Notes: generated from the sequence alone by a model not told the origin. A DNA stretch of 64,000 nucleotides from Peribacillus muralis (GCF_001439925.1 NZ_LMBV01000005.1:1-64000); one strand, 5' to 3'; numbered from the stretch's first letter, positions 52,790 through 62,653 are shown. Made by a program: numbers and translations.

Positions 52790-54295
52790 GTGAGTACAGC
52801 ACAAACAACTGAAAAAAAAGGCTCTTATGGCATTTTGATTATATTGATGGTCGGTGCATTTATAGCGATACTTAATTCGACCCTTTTAAATATTGCACTG
52901 CCATCCATCACAAAAGATTTAGGAATAGAAACGTCAACAGTCCAATGGCTGACAACAGGCTACATGCTTGTGAACGGGATAATGATTCCGACAACGGCCT
53001 TCTTAATAAGAAAATATTCGGTGCGTAACCTCTTCCTGACAGCCATGCTGCTTTTCTCAATCGGGACGATCATTGCAGGTGTAGCGGAAGTTTTCCCGCT
53101 ATTATTAGGTGCACGGATGGTGCAGGCTGCAGGTTCGGCAATCATGATGCCGCTATTGATGAACGTGCTATTAACTTCCTTCCCTGTCGAAAAACGGGGA
53201 TCGGCAATGGGATTATTCGGTTTAGTCATGATGTTCGCCCCTGCAATCGGGCCGACGCTGTCAGGCTGGATCATTGAACATTATGATTGGAGAATGCTAT
53301 TCCATTTCATTACGCCGCTTGCGTTACTCGTGCTTATTTTCGGCTTCTTTAAACTTAAAGACCACAAGGAAAAAGTCGATATTTCAATTGATAAAGTATC
53401 GGTCATCCTTTCAAGCTTAGGCTTCGGCGGTTTGCTTTACGGATTCAGTTCGGCAGGCAGCAAAGGCTGGGATAGCCCGTGGGTATACGGGACACTGATT
53501 GTCGGTGCCATTTCCCTAATCCTTTTCATTACACGCCAGCTTAAAATGGAAACACCGATGCTTGAATTCAGGATCTTCAAGCACCCGATGTTCGCTTTAT
53601 CCGCAACGATCTCAATCGTGCTGAATATGGCAATGTTCTCGGGGATGATCTTAATTCCGATGTACACACAAACAGTACGTGGCATTTCACCATTCGATTC
53701 TGGATTACTGATGCTGCCGGGTGCATTATTAATGGCCCTCATGTCACCGGTTACCGGTAAGCTTTTCGATAAATTCGGTGCCCGCATCCTTGCTTCAATC
53801 GGTTTGCTTATCACCGTGGCAACTACGTATTTGCTAAGTAAATTATCAATGGAAACAACGTATACAGAAATTGTACTTCTGTTTTCCGTTCGTTCCTTCG
53901 GGATGTCAATGTGCATGATGCCGATCATGACAAATGGTTTGAACTCGCTGCCAGCCCGCATGAACCCGCACGGTACAGCGATGAATAACACATTGAACCA
54001 AATATCCGGTGCGATCGGTACAGCATTGCTCGTTACGGTCATGTCTAACCGTGCAGCTTCTACTGCCGAAGAATTAATGACGAAAGCGATGAGCAAATTA
54101 ACAACCCAGCCCACCGCTGAAATGATGGGCCAAATGAAAGCCCAAATCGGGATGCAAGCAATGCTGGATGGAATTAACTTCTCATTCTTCGTATCAACCT
54201 TCATTGCTGCTGTGGCACTGATACTCGCATTTTTCATTAAGCGCGCATGGCCAGCTGAAGAAAAACCAGCTGTAAAAGAAAATCAAACCGCATAA
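52790..54295 (+). CDS. MFS multidrug exporter, DHA2 family (EmrB/QacA/LmrB-like)
   Basis: Drug/H+ antiporter of 501 residues with 14 helices. DHA2 marks are NSTLLNIALPSITKDLG in helix 1, QWLTTGYMLVNGIMIPTTAFL, the motif-A loop (IRKYSVRNLF, weak) and motif C in helix 5 (GLVMMFAPAIGPTLSGWI). Overall closest in memory to B. subtilis LmrB/MdtP-type pumps. The GTG at 52790 follows GGAGGAATAG. Control is likely by the divergent TetR protein. A terminator follows. Confidence 0.92.
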   Translation: MSTAQTTEKKGSYGILIILMVGAFIAILNSTLLNIALPSITKDLGIETSTVQWLTTGYMLVNGIMIPTTAFLIRKYSVRNLFLTAMLLFSIGTIIAGVAEVFPLLLGARMVQAAGSAIMMPLLMNVLLTSFPVEKRGSAMGLFGLVMMFAPAIGPTLSGWIIEHYDWRMLFHFITPLALLVLIFGFFKLKDHKEKVDISIDKVSVILSSLGFGGLLYGFSSAGSKGWDSPWVYGTLIVGAISLILFITRQLKMETPMLEFRIFKHPMFALSATISIVLNMAMFSGMILIPMYTQTVRGISPFDSGLLMLPGALLMALMSPVTGKLFDKFGARILASIGLLITVATTYLLSKLSMETTYTEIVLLFSVRSFGMSMCMMPIMTNGLNSLPARMNPHGTAMNNTLNQISGAIGTALLVTVMSNRAASTAEELMTKAMSKLTTQPTAEMMGQMKAQIGMQAMLDGINFSFFVSTFIAAVALILAFFIKRAWPAEEKPAVKENQTA

Positions 54296-54304
54296 AACAT
54301 GACA

Positions 54305-54334
54305 AGGCCCCTATGTGAATAGGGGCCTGCTTTA
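54305..54334 (+). terminator. Terminator after the DHA2 exporter
   Basis: AGGCCCCTAT pairs perfectly with ATAGGGGCCT across a four-base loop, then GCTTTATT. Confidence 0.82.
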
Positions 54335-54380
54335 TTGATTAGGATTTCGGTCTAGGTACGCAAAAATGGTATGGGACAGC

Positions 54381-54530
54381 CAATAATTCAACCTGAGCAA
54401 GTAATAATTCATCCTGCAATCAAAAAATTCGACCTCAGCAAGCAATAATTCGACCTAACCCCCAAATAATTCGACCTACAATCAAATAATTCAACCTGAG
54501 CAGGTAATAATTCAACCTACCATCAAAAAA
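54381..54530. repeat. 20-21-bp phased intergenic repeats, cluster 4
   Basis: Seven units of AATAATTCAACCTGAGCAGGT type. The ATTC anchors lie at 54386, 54407, 54427, 54448, 54469, 54489 and 54510, spaced 21, 20, 21, 21, 20 and 21. Same class as cluster 2 (33.4 kb). From 54531 to 54698 nothing else is recognised. Confidence 0.88.
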
Positions 54531-54698
54531 ATACATAAAATCCGATAACAACCCAATATGTCTAAGGACAATCGAGCTAGTCTGATCGGAATCCATCCTG
54601 CCCTGGTGCAGGGAAATAGTGGGCGGTGGTCGAATTATAGGTGTATGTCGAAGAAAAAGCCGGAATATTTTATATAAAGACGAAGGAGGGAGCGGCGT

Positions 54699-55496
54699 TT
54701 GCTAGTATTAGACGAAGGTGAGTTTGAAAAGTTGGTGCCTAGCTTATATAAGAGTGTGGATCCCATTCCAACATTTGCTTTTGCAGTCTTGGAGCAGTTC
54801 ATGCCGGGTTTTGTTTTTGTGGATGAATCCCACTCACCAAAAACGATAGGATTAGGAACAAATTCTGGTTTATATTTTGTTGGCGGTGACCATGAGAACG
54901 ATGAATTCAATAAGCAGTTTTTGAGGTTTTGCAGAAGCAAGCTGAAAGAGGGAAAGCGGTTCACTCTATTTTCAGGGAATGGCAAATGGGACGAGCTTAT
55001 CTCGGGATGCTTCAAAGAAGAACTGAAGCAGGGGAGCCGATATTCCTTTAGCTTTCAGCCTGAAGGATATGATGTCGAAGCAATCCATCTGCAAGAATCA
55101 TACACTTTAAGTAGATTGGATGAAGCAGCGATAAGGAACAGCAGTGAGTTTAACACAGATTACTATGAGCGGTTTTGGGGGTCTGCCGTGGATTTTCTTA
55201 ATAAGGGGTTCGGCTATTCCGTGGTTCATGATGAAACGGTAGTGGCAAGTGAGTGTACGTCCATTTTTAGTGGAAAAGTTTATGCCGAAATCGATATTTA
55301 TACCAATGCTGATTATAGAGGAATGGGTTTAGCCCAAAAAGCGGCCCAAGCCTTTATTGAGCAGTGCTTAAAGCATAAAATGATTCCTCGCTGGGATTGC
55401 AATGTCGAAAATCTGGCATCAATGAAGCTGGCAGGTCGGTTGGGCTTCAGTGAGCCCAGCATCTACTCCATTTTCGTAAAAAATCGACAACCATAA
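54699..55496 (+). CDS. GNAT acetyltransferase (two-domain)
   Basis: Protein of 265 residues fitting the two-domain GNAT_acetyltran type. Residues 1-115 form an N-terminal domain of uncertain role. Residues 125-262 form a GNAT fold with the loop NADYRGMGLAQKAAQAFI and the end NLASMKLAGRLGF. The TTG at 54699 follows GGAGGGAGCGGCG, and this frame is free of stops from the start. It stands alone after repeat cluster 4. Substrate unknown. Confidence 0.85.
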   Translation: MLVLDEGEFEKLVPSLYKSVDPIPTFAFAVLEQFMPGFVFVDESHSPKTIGLGTNSGLYFVGGDHENDEFNKQFLRFCRSKLKEGKRFTLFSGNGKWDELISGCFKEELKQGSRYSFSFQPEGYDVEAIHLQESYTLSRLDEAAIRNSSEFNTDYYERFWGSAVDFLNKGFGYSVVHDETVVASECTSIFSGKVYAEIDIYTNADYRGMGLAQKAAQAFIEQCLKHKMIPRWDCNVENLASMKLAGRLGFSEPSIYSIFVKNRQP

Positions 55497-55528
55497 AAAA
55501 TGTGTTAAGAAAGCGAGGATTGGATTTC

Positions 55529-55793
55529 ATGTTGATTTTAGTTCCATTTCTGACGGCTCTCATACCCGGAATGATTATACCTTACTTGGTGGCTTAGTAA
55601 AAAAGGGTTTTCGCCTTTAATAAAGATGCTGCCAGGAATCACAGCAATCATGGCAGCCTTTATTCTCTTTTATATCGGATTTGTCCATATTAGGGGATTT
55701 GAAGGGGCAGCTTACGGTTTTCTTTCCTTTTTTGTCATGCTTTTTGCTTTTCTATCGTTCCTAATCGGAAAGAAGGCTAGTGTCAGCCGCTAA
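55529..55793 (+). pseudogene. YesK-like small membrane protein, frameshifted
   Basis: An ATG frame (MLILVPFLTALIPGMIIPYL) ends at a TAG at 55595-55597. In the next frame, from SKKGFSPLIKMLPGITAIMA to the TAA at 55793, lies the remainder of a three-helix protein with FIGFVHIRGFEGAAYG-type sequence (FYIGFVHIRGFEGAAYGFLS), the look of YesK-like proteins. Removing one C near 55580 joins the two parts into a normal chain of about 88 residues. The gene is thus probably inactive, or a base was miscalled. Confidence 0.65.
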
Positions 55794-55840
55794 TGTGAAA
55801 TAACTGAACAAGGAGCAAGAGGGTTGCCCGTGCAGTCCTC

Positions 55841-56464
55841 TTATTTCAGCTCGCCCTCTTTAAACGTTTTACTTATTTTATAAACAGCATCGATAGGTCG
55901 GTTTGTGATGATTTCAAGTAATTGTTGCGCCATATAATCTGCACTATATTCAAAATCAGTGTTGACCCATTCGATAATCATGCCCAAAATGGCATAGGCT
56001 TGGTAGCTGGAGGCAAGTTCTTTATTAATTTTACGGTTCGGCCGATAATTCTCCAGGTCCTCTAATGGCAGGTTTTTAAGTTCTTCACAAATTCTATCAT
56101 GTAAAGTCGGCAAAGCATTCGACTTTAGTACGAGTGTATAAATATCGGCAAAGTTAGCAACATGCTCAAATATTTTGATGACTGAAGCCGATAGTTCTTT
56201 GATGGTGAACACATCAACATGTTTATAAGGCTCCCGGTAAGAAATGATCAAATCGGCGATGACATCCTCCATCACTTCTTCAAGAAGCTCCTCTTTGTAC
56301 TGATAATGTTTATAAAAGGTACCGCGATTCAGGTCTGCGAGCGCTACGATGTCGGTAATAGATATGTCCCTGAAATCCTTACTCTGCATCAACGATATGA
56401 GCGAATTTTTTAAAGTCTTTTTCGATTTCCTGATTCTTCTATCGATTGCCGGATCTCTATTCAT
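55841..56464 (-). CDS. TetR-family transcriptional regulator
   Basis: TetR regulator of 207 residues. Its N-terminal HTH (KTLKNSLISLMQSKDFRDIS...LADLNRGTFYKHY) is of the type that begins with paired basic residues, as in DhaS- or YxaF-like proteins. The remainder is helical with a TetR_C-type domain. The ATG at 56464 has the proper distance from AAGGGG; the ATG two codons upstream is too close. It is divergent from a short-chain dehydrogenase gene 186 bases away, its likely target. Confidence 0.9.
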   Translation of the reverse strand: MNRDPAIDRRIRKSKKTLKNSLISLMQSKDFRDISITDIVALADLNRGTFYKHYQYKEELLEEVMEDVIADLIISYREPYKHVDVFTIKELSASVIKIFEHVANFADIYTLVLKSNALPTLHDRICEELKNLPLEDLENYRPNRKINKELASSYQAYAILGMIIEWVNTDFEYSADYMAQQLLEIITNRPIDAVYKISKTFKEGELK

Positions 56465-56649
56465 TTCCATCGCCCCTTGGTCAGTTAATGATCAAAATGC
56501 ATCCTTACTGTTCATTGTTCAACATCGAGGGCTGCATTTGCTGATTGTATAACGGTATTGAAACTAATTATACTATAAGTGAAGGTAGTTAATGAACATC
56601 TGTACAGTAAGTTTCACTTTTGCAAAAACCATTAATTGGAGGAGATTCG

Positions 56650-57408
56650 ATGAAATTACAGGACAAGGTTGCAGTCGTAACAGGTGCAGCATCAGGCATG
56701 GGTAAACAAATTGCGATTCTTTATGCTGGAGAAGGTGCCAAAGTCGTCGTCTCGGATGTAAATCTTGATGGCGCGAATGATACGGTCGAGGAAATAAAAG
56801 CGGCAGGCGGGGCGGCCTTTGCGATTAAAACGAACGTGGCATTGGAAGAAGATATTCAGCATTTGATCGATACGGCGGTCGGAACGTACGGTACGGTGGA
56901 TATCTTGGTGAATAACGCAGGAATCATGGATAGCATGGAACCGGCAGGAGATATTGAAGATGCTAAATGGGAGCGGATTTTTGCCATCAATACGACAAGC
57001 GTCATGCGCTCGACTAGAAAGGTGCTGCCGATCTTTTTGGACAAACAAAAAGGCATCATCATCAATATCGCATCTGCCGGAGGTTTATATGGTGCACGGG
57101 CAGGCGGTGCTTACACAGCCTCGAAGCATGCAGTGGTGGGTTTCACGAAAAACACTGGCTTCATGTACGCTGACAAGAACATACGCTGTAATGCCATAGC
57201 GCCAGGTGGCGTTGAAACCAATATTGGCTCAAGCATGACGAATATCAATGGATTCGGTGCATCTCGACAGCAATTGGGAATGGCCATCAATCCTCGTAAT
57301 GGAAAACCGGAGGAAATCGCGAAAATCGCTTTGTTCCTGGCTTCGGAGGATTCAAGCTTCGTCAATGGCACCGTCATCACGGCGGATGCGGGCTGGAGTG
57401 CCTACTAA
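56650..57408 (+). CDS. Short-chain dehydrogenase/reductase
   Basis: Classical SDR of 252 residues. It has TGAASGMGKQIA (cofactor), NNAG, Ser in NIASAGGLYG, and the catalytic YTASK. The C-terminus ends GTVITADAGWSAY, like glucose-dehydrogenase- or 3-oxoacyl-reductase-like SDRs. The ATG at 56650 follows TTGGAGGAG; the frame before it is leader. Regulated, most likely, by the divergent TetR protein. The substrate cannot be told from sequence. Confidence 0.93.
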   Translation: MKLQDKVAVVTGAASGMGKQIAILYAGEGAKVVVSDVNLDGANDTVEEIKAAGGAAFAIKTNVALEEDIQHLIDTAVGTYGTVDILVNNAGIMDSMEPAGDIEDAKWERIFAINTTSVMRSTRKVLPIFLDKQKGIIINIASAGGLYGARAGGAYTASKHAVVGFTKNTGFMYADKNIRCNAIAPGGVETNIGSSMTNINGFGASRQQLGMAINPRNGKPEEIAKIALFLASEDSSFVNGTVITADAGWSAY

Positions 57409-57423
57409 GCGAGAAAAACGTTT

Positions 57424-57464
57424 AAAAGACTTCTGCAAAGAAATGATTGCAGAGGTCTTTTTTT
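57424..57464 (+). terminator. Terminator after the SDR gene
   Basis: AAAAGACTTCTGCAA pairs with TTGCAGAGGTCTTTT, one mismatch, then T run. Confidence 0.85.
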
Positions 57465-57549
57465 GATGCGAGACATTTATTGCTCAAAAAGAGGAATGGC
57501 GAACAATTAGCAGAAGTTATATTATCGAGCTAGTTAAAGGAGCGATCAT

Positions 57550-58002
57550 ATGGTCACATTCAGGAATGCAGCAGCAACGGACTTAGGTGAAATCGTGCAA
57601 ATGCTTGCGGAAGATGTATTGGGTCGGGAACGGGAGCGTTATGAAAATCCGCTTCCGGAAAGCTATATTCAAGCCTTTGAATCTATTGATTCTGATCGAA
57701 ACAATGAACTGATCGTTGCCTGCCTCGATGGGCAAATCGTTGGGGTGCAACAGATCACCTTCACACCTTATCTTACGCATCAAGGAGGTTGGCGAGCTAC
57801 GATCGAGGGGGTTCGGACAGCAGCTTCACAACGGGGTAAGGGCATTGGAAGCAAGTTGATTCAATATGCGATCGAGCGTGCGAAAGAGCGTGGTTGTCAT
57901 CTCATTCAGCTGACGACTGATAAAACTCGCGAGGAATCGCTGCGCTTTTATGAGCATCTAGGGTTCAAGGCAACTCATGAAGGATTGAAAATGAAGCTTT
58001 AA
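57550..58002 (+). CDS. GNAT-family N-acetyltransferase
   Basis: Acetyltransferase of 150 residues. The acetyl-CoA loop reads ASQRGKGIGSKLIQYAIERA, followed by LTTDKTREESLRFYEHLGF, the usual GNAT ending. The ATG has AAAGGAG at good distance. It is first of three closely spaced genes (GNAT, VOC, ASCH; gaps of 28 and 32 bases) that probably form one transcript. Similar trios of small modifying enzymes occur as resistance or housekeeping gene groups; substrate unknown. Confidence 0.9.
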   Translation: MVTFRNAAATDLGEIVQMLAEDVLGRERERYENPLPESYIQAFESIDSDRNNELIVACLDGQIVGVQQITFTPYLTHQGGWRATIEGVRTAASQRGKGIGSKLIQYAIERAKERGCHLIQLTTDKTREESLRFYEHLGFKATHEGLKMKL

Positions 58003-58030
58003 GGCAATCGAAAACTAAAGGGGAAGTTCG

Positions 58031-58489
58031 ATGATAAAAGGGTTATATGAAGCACATTTACCGGTTCGTAATTTGGCTCGTTCGATAGCATTTTACGAAG
58101 CACTTGGCTTGCAGCTGGATCACAGGGTGGAAGACCATATAGCTTTTCTATGGATCGAAAAGGATAAAAGCTGGATCGGTCTATGGGAAACGGAGAAAGT
58201 CGAGGTTGAGTATCATCCTTCATTGCGCCACATCGCTTTTCAAGTATCATTGGAAGATTTAAAGAGCTCTGTCGCGTGGCTGGAAGAAAAGGGATATAAG
58301 CCAAGGGAGGCTTTTGGATTTGAGCCGGTCGAGCCTTTTGTAATGCCTCACGGGGATTATGCACATGCAAAAATCCACTTCAATGACCCGGACGGCAATA
58401 GCTTGGAGTTTATTTGCAAACTGGAAAATCGACAAAAAATCATGACCCGAATGTATCTAAGTGAATGGGAACGAATGCAGGAAGGATAA
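58031..58489 (+). CDS. VOC-family protein (glyoxalase/dioxygenase superfamily)
   Basis: Metal-dependent enzyme of the vicinal-oxygen-chelate fold, 152 residues in two beta-alpha modules. Candidate metal ligands are the His in EAHLPVRNL, the His in LRHIAFQV and the Glu in GNSLEFICKL. The HFNDPDGNSLEF end is the family hallmark. The ATG follows AAAGGGG. It is the second gene of a presumed GNAT-VOC-ASCH unit. Relatives include glyoxalase I, fosfomycin and bleomycin resistance proteins; which reaction this one performs is not evident. Confidence 0.9.
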   Translation: MIKGLYEAHLPVRNLARSIAFYEALGLQLDHRVEDHIAFLWIEKDKSWIGLWETEKVEVEYHPSLRHIAFQVSLEDLKSSVAWLEEKGYKPREAFGFEPVEPFVMPHGDYAHAKIHFNDPDGNSLEFICKLENRQKIMTRMYLSEWERMQEG

Positions 58490-58521
58490 CTTCCATGCGA
58501 ATCAAGGAGGAAGCTCATAAA

Positions 58522-58971
58522 ATGAATCAGAAAGCGGAAGTATATTGGAATGAATTTTGGCAAGGGAAAGAAGAAGAAAAGCCCCAGGCAGTCAGTGCGT
58601 GGCAATTCGGCGCTGATTCCGATCAGTTGGCTCAGTTGGTGATCGATGGGAGGAAAACGGCGACGTGCTCAGCACATGTTTTTTACGAAGAAGAAAATGA
58701 ACCAATGCCATCCGTTGGTGATTACAGCATTATTTTAAGCAGCGGGGATAGTCCTTTAGCAATCATACGAACAGTGAATGTCGAAGTATTGCCGATGAAT
58801 GAAGTGAGTGAAGAATTTGCGATTTCAGAAGGCGAAGGCGATGGAACATATACATACTGGTGGAATGCACATGAACATTTTTTTAAAAAAGAACTGCACA
58901 AACTTGGCCACACCTTTAAAGAAGATATGCTCCTCGTTTGTGAAAGCTTTGAACTGATACATGTGAAGTGA
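58522..58971 (+). CDS. ASCH-domain protein
   Basis: A 149-residue ASCH-domain protein, a fold linked to RNA binding and to YqfB-type amidohydrolases. Characteristic are AWQFGADSDQLAQLVIDGRKTATCS, PSVGDYSIIL and EGDGTYTYWWNAHEHFF. The ATG at 58522 follows AAGGAGG at slightly long distance (11 bases); an alternative ATG at 58495 is within the site region. It is third in the GNAT-VOC-ASCH unit. Its cellular role is unknown. Confidence 0.88.
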   Translation: MNQKAEVYWNEFWQGKEEEKPQAVSAWQFGADSDQLAQLVIDGRKTATCSAHVFYEEENEPMPSVGDYSIILSSGDSPLAIIRTVNVEVLPMNEVSEEFAISEGEGDGTYTYWWNAHEHFFKKELHKLGHTFKEDMLLVCESFELIHVK

Positions 58972-59110
58972 ATGTAACGGGGAATTTTCCCTCGGAATCG
59001 AGGGCATTCAGCGATATGTAAAGGGTGAATCGATCGAGCGGGTGCACGAATGTGTTCTGGGAACCTTGGCCATGGAGTCAGACCCTGTTGATCCTAGATT
59101 GTAATAGAAG

Positions 59111-59145
59111 AAAAGGGGGGTGCTGCGGCAGCCCTTTTTTGTTTT
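59111..59145 (+). terminator. Terminator
   Basis: AAAAGGGGGGTGCTG pairs with CAGCCCTTTTTT, then GTTTT. It probably ends the GNAT-VOC-ASCH transcript, 140 bases after its last stop. Confidence 0.78.
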
Positions 59146-59250
59146 ATATACAGAATAGTACAAAACATCGGCTGCATATAGTTTATAAAGGGCGTCCATT
59201 TATATGTTTTTCCTACGTGTAAATAAAGCTATTAAAATGGGGCTGGTTAC

Positions 59251-59436
59251 TTGTATCGGAATAAAAATACCGCTCTGATCATGATTTTATGTGTACTGTT
59301 ATTCTTGTTTCTTGTGGTGCTCATGTTTCGCCATATCAAGGTGTATTTCGTGTTTAGCTCGGGCATTGGCCCGTTATTGCTTATCGGGGTTATGGTCATG
59401 GCTATCGTGTTGCTTTTTTTCAGAGGATTTAAATAA
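59251..59436 (+). CDS. Small two-TM membrane protein (61 aa)
   Basis: Unrecognised 61-residue hydrophobic protein with helices at about 8-26 and 36-57 and basic flanks (MYRNKNT, FRGFK). The TTG at 59251 lies after TGGGG, a moderate ribosome site; an ATG at 59281 has none. It precedes the RND pump gene by 170 bases, without a visible terminator, so co-transcription is possible. No function is proposed. Confidence 0.45.
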   Translation: MYRNKNTALIMILCVLLFLFLVVLMFRHIKVYFVFSSGIGPLLLIGVMVMAIVLLFFRGFK

Positions 59437-59606
59437 CCGAATTCTTTTCTTTGAGGCTGCTGTGCAGTCTTTTTTACGTGGGGAAAATAAGATTCACAAA
59501 AAAATATGAAAATCAATAAAAATTTAACATTTAGACTTTAGTAATATATGGTAATATTTTAAATGGGATTATTTTCTTATAAATTTTATTCAGGGGTGAT
59601 TAATGC

Positions 59607-62600
59607 GTGGAGTTTTTTACGAAGTGGTCGTTTAAGAATAAGGCTGCCGTTTCATTGGTAACCATATTTATTTTGTTGATAGGAGTTGTCAGTTATTTTA
59701 AACTGCCGATGGAATTCCTGCCATCTGCTGATAATCCACAAGTTACGATTATCACGATGGGGCAGGGCACCGATTCGAAAACGATGGAAGTGCAAGTTAC
59801 AGATCCGATTGAAAGAGCGATTACCGGGGTTAAAGGAAAGAGTTCCATATACTCCACCACTGGCGATGGATTTTCGAAAGTAGATCTATTCTTTGAATCG
59901 GGATCGGATATGAAACAGGCGAAACTTGATGTTCAAGAGGCTTTAGGCAGTGTAGCGTTGCCAGAAAGCATGACAAAGCCTACCGTTACCCAGTTAAATA
60001 CATCAATGATTCCCATTTCATTCATAGCTGTGACGTTCAAGGATGGCTTGACAGCTGAAAACGTGGATTTCACGAAGAAGGAACTGGAGCCTCTATATAA
60101 AGACATTAAAGGAGTCTCGGATGTCCAGACATTTGGAATCTCACAATCTGTTGTTTCTGTCAAAGTCGATAATGAGCAATTGGCGAAAAAGAAAGTCTCG
60201 ATTCAAGATATCATGAGCGTCCTAAACGGCCAGAATGCGGCCCTAGCCGTCGGTGAAAAAGTGATCGATGGGAAGGCAAGTAACATCAAGGTCATCGGGG
60301 ATGTAACGAGTATTGATAAATTAAAAGCGCTGAAGGTCGCTGCAAATGTCAAACTTGGAGAGATAGCAAAAGTTGAGGAAGCGAAGGATGGTAACCTCAT
60401 CAGCCGCTTTAACGGAAATGAAAGCATAGATATCAGCATTATGAAGGACAGTCAATCAAATGCGGTCACAATCAGTAAAGAGGTTGAAAAAGTAACCAAA
60501 AAAATAAACGAAAAGTATGCTGGCCAGACATCAACCATCTATCTATCGACAGCTGATATGGTCGAGACTTCCGTTCAGACGATGGTTAAGGAAGTGCTGC
60601 TTGGTGCACTATTTGCGACCATTGTCATCATGGTCTTTTTACGAAATGTACGATCTACATTCATCACGATTGTATCGATCCCGTTATCACTTGGTTTTAC
60701 GTTATTTTTGCTGTCATTATCGGGAGTGACGCTGAATATTTTGACGCTAGGTGGCGTCGCTGTTGCGATCGGACGCTTGGTGGACGATAGTATCGTCGTA
60801 ATTGAAAATATTTTCCGGAAATTGCAGCAGGAGAAGATGTCGGTCCAATTGGTGATGGATGCGACAAAAGAGGTAGGTGTGGCCATCACGGCTTCCACGC
60901 TTACGACGGTAGCCGTTTTCTTGCCGGTCGCTTTATTGAATGGTGGGCTTCAAGAATTTCTGCTGCCCTTCGCTTTAACCGTCACTTATTCTTTGCTGGC
61001 ATCCTTACTTGTCGCATTGACGGTCGTTCCATTAATGAGTGCAGGATTGCTGAAACGGGCGAAGTTGCCAAAACATCGGCCAGCCAAGCGTTTTACGAAG
61101 CTTGTTACATGGTCACTAAACCATAAATGGGTTGTCTTGATTGTTGCGTTGCTGTTGTTTGTCGGTTCCATTGGTACATATTTTTCCATGCCAAAAGGAG
61201 CAATTGATAATTCTTCAGCTGACTATGTCTCCGTGTCATTAACGTATCCGAATGATAAGCCCTTCGATGAAGTAAAAGAGAAGGCGATAGAGCTCGAGAA
61301 AACGATTCAAGATATGAGTGAAACGGATAATATGTTTATGCAATTGGGCAACTCAGCCGAAACGGCTCAATATGGCGCTGTCACATCACCTACAGAAGCA
61401 ACTTTCGGCATATTGGTGAAGGATAAAGCAAATATAGATAAAATCCTGAAAAAATTCGAAAAGGAACAAGAAAACTATCCTGATGCAAAGCTTGCGGCCA
61501 CCGCCTCTTCATTTATGATGGGGGCATCAAAGACGAACATTACGATAGATGTGATCGGCAGTAATGTGGGAGATTTGGAAGAGACGGCCAAGGCGGTCAA
61601 AGGAAGTATCCAGGATATTAAAGGAATTGAAGATGTTACAACGAACCAGGACGAAAAGAAAACCATTTATTCGTTCAAGGTAGATCCAGCTAAAGGCAAC
61701 ACCGAACAAATCGGCCAGCAGCTTGGCATCATGCTCAATAGAACCCCAATCGGCAATATCACGCTTGAGGATAAGCAGACGCCAGTAGTCCTTGAACCGA
61801 TCTTAGATCCGAAAAAACCAAATGATTTAAAAACTATTCCGATTATGGCAATGGGCGGGTTAGTTCCTGTATCAAAAGTGGCTTCTTTAAAGAGCGAAGA
61901 AAGTGCAACGACGCAATTCCATAAAGATGGAGAAACGTATCTTCAATTAACGGCAACGGTAGATCCGGCGAAACTCTCTGATGTTGCCAGCAAAATAAAT
62001 GTAGAGATATTTGGAGACAAGGAAACCAAGGGCCTTAAGATTCCAAAAGATGTAGAGATTTATGTAGGAGGAGCCAGTGCTCAGCAGACGGATGATTTTT
62101 CCGATTTGTTCATGACGATGATGATATCGATTGGCATTGTCTTTCTGATCATGGTGATAACCTTTAAATCGATCAAAGCACCGATCGCGATTCTGTTTTC
62201 ACTGCCGTTCGCCGCGATTGGCGCGGTGTTAGGCTTGGTCATCAGCCGGATTTCAGTCGATGTCACAGCGCTGTTAGGTGCACTCATGCTGATTGGCATT
62301 GTCGTGACTAACGCAATTGTGCTTCTAGATCGCGTCAAGCAAAATGAAGAAAAAATGATCATCCGAGATGCGATCATTGAAGCGACGGCCACAAGATTCC
62401 GTCCGATCATCATGACGGCTGTCGCAACCATTTGCGCCATGCTGCCTCTTTTATATAAAAAGGCGGAAACGGGCAGCTTGGTTTCACAAAGCTTAGCAAT
62501 TGTCGTCATTGGCGGGCTAGCTGTCTCCACACTGCTCACACTCATCGTCATTCCATGTATATACGAATTACTATACTTTAAAAAATCCAAAAAACAGAGA

Positions 62601-62642
62601 AAGAAAAAGAATGCACCGGTTACCGAAAACATCGAGATGTAA
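59607..62642 (+). CDS. RND-family efflux permease (SwrC/AcrB-like)
   Basis: Resistance-nodulation-division pump of 1011 residues in the plan of AcrB: helix 1, a large outer domain, helices 2-6, helix 7, a second outer domain, helices 8-12. The helix-4 proton-relay motif is intact (AIGRLVDDSIVVIENIF). The first lines (PMEFLPSADNPQVTII, QVTDPIERAITGV) are those of HAE-1/SwrC-type pumps. Membrane-fusion and outer-membrane partners are absent, as expected in a Gram-positive cell. B. subtilis SwrC exports surfactin-like compounds; the substrate here is unknown. The GTG at 59607 follows CAGGGGTGATTAATGC. Confidence 0.93.
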   Translation: MEFFTKWSFKNKAAVSLVTIFILLIGVVSYFKLPMEFLPSADNPQVTIITMGQGTDSKTMEVQVTDPIERAITGVKGKSSIYSTTGDGFSKVDLFFESGSDMKQAKLDVQEALGSVALPESMTKPTVTQLNTSMIPISFIAVTFKDGLTAENVDFTKKELEPLYKDIKGVSDVQTFGISQSVVSVKVDNEQLAKKKVSIQDIMSVLNGQNAALAVGEKVIDGKASNIKVIGDVTSIDKLKALKVAANVKLGEIAKVEEAKDGNLISRFNGNESIDISIMKDSQSNAVTISKEVEKVTKKINEKYAGQTSTIYLSTADMVETSVQTMVKEVLLGALFATIVIMVFLRNVRSTFITIVSIPLSLGFTLFLLSLSGVTLNILTLGGVAVAIGRLVDDSIVVIENIFRKLQQEKMSVQLVMDATKEVGVAITASTLTTVAVFLPVALLNGGLQEFLLPFALTVTYSLLASLLVALTVVPLMSAGLLKRAKLPKHRPAKRFTKLVTWSLNHKWVVLIVALLLFVGSIGTYFSMPKGAIDNSSADYVSVSLTYPNDKPFDEVKEKAIELEKTIQDMSETDNMFMQLGNSAETAQYGAVTSPTEATFGILVKDKANIDKILKKFEKEQENYPDAKLAATASSFMMGASKTNITIDVIGSNVGDLEETAKAVKGSIQDIKGIEDVTTNQDEKKTIYSFKVDPAKGNTEQIGQQLGIMLNRTPIGNITLEDKQTPVVLEPILDPKKPNDLKTIPIMAMGGLVPVSKVASLKSEESATTQFHKDGETYLQLTATVDPAKLSDVASKINVEIFGDKETKGLKIPKDVEIYVGGASAQQTDDFSDLFMTMMISIGIVFLIMVITFKSIKAPIAILFSLPFAAIGAVLGLVISRISVDVTALLGALMLIGIVVTNAIVLLDRVKQNEEKMIIRDAIIEATATRFRPIIMTAVATICAMLPLLYKKAETGSLVSQSLAIVVIGGLAVSTLLTLIVIPCIYELLYFKKSKKQRKKKNAPVTENIEM

Positions 62643-62653
62643 GAGAATGAATG

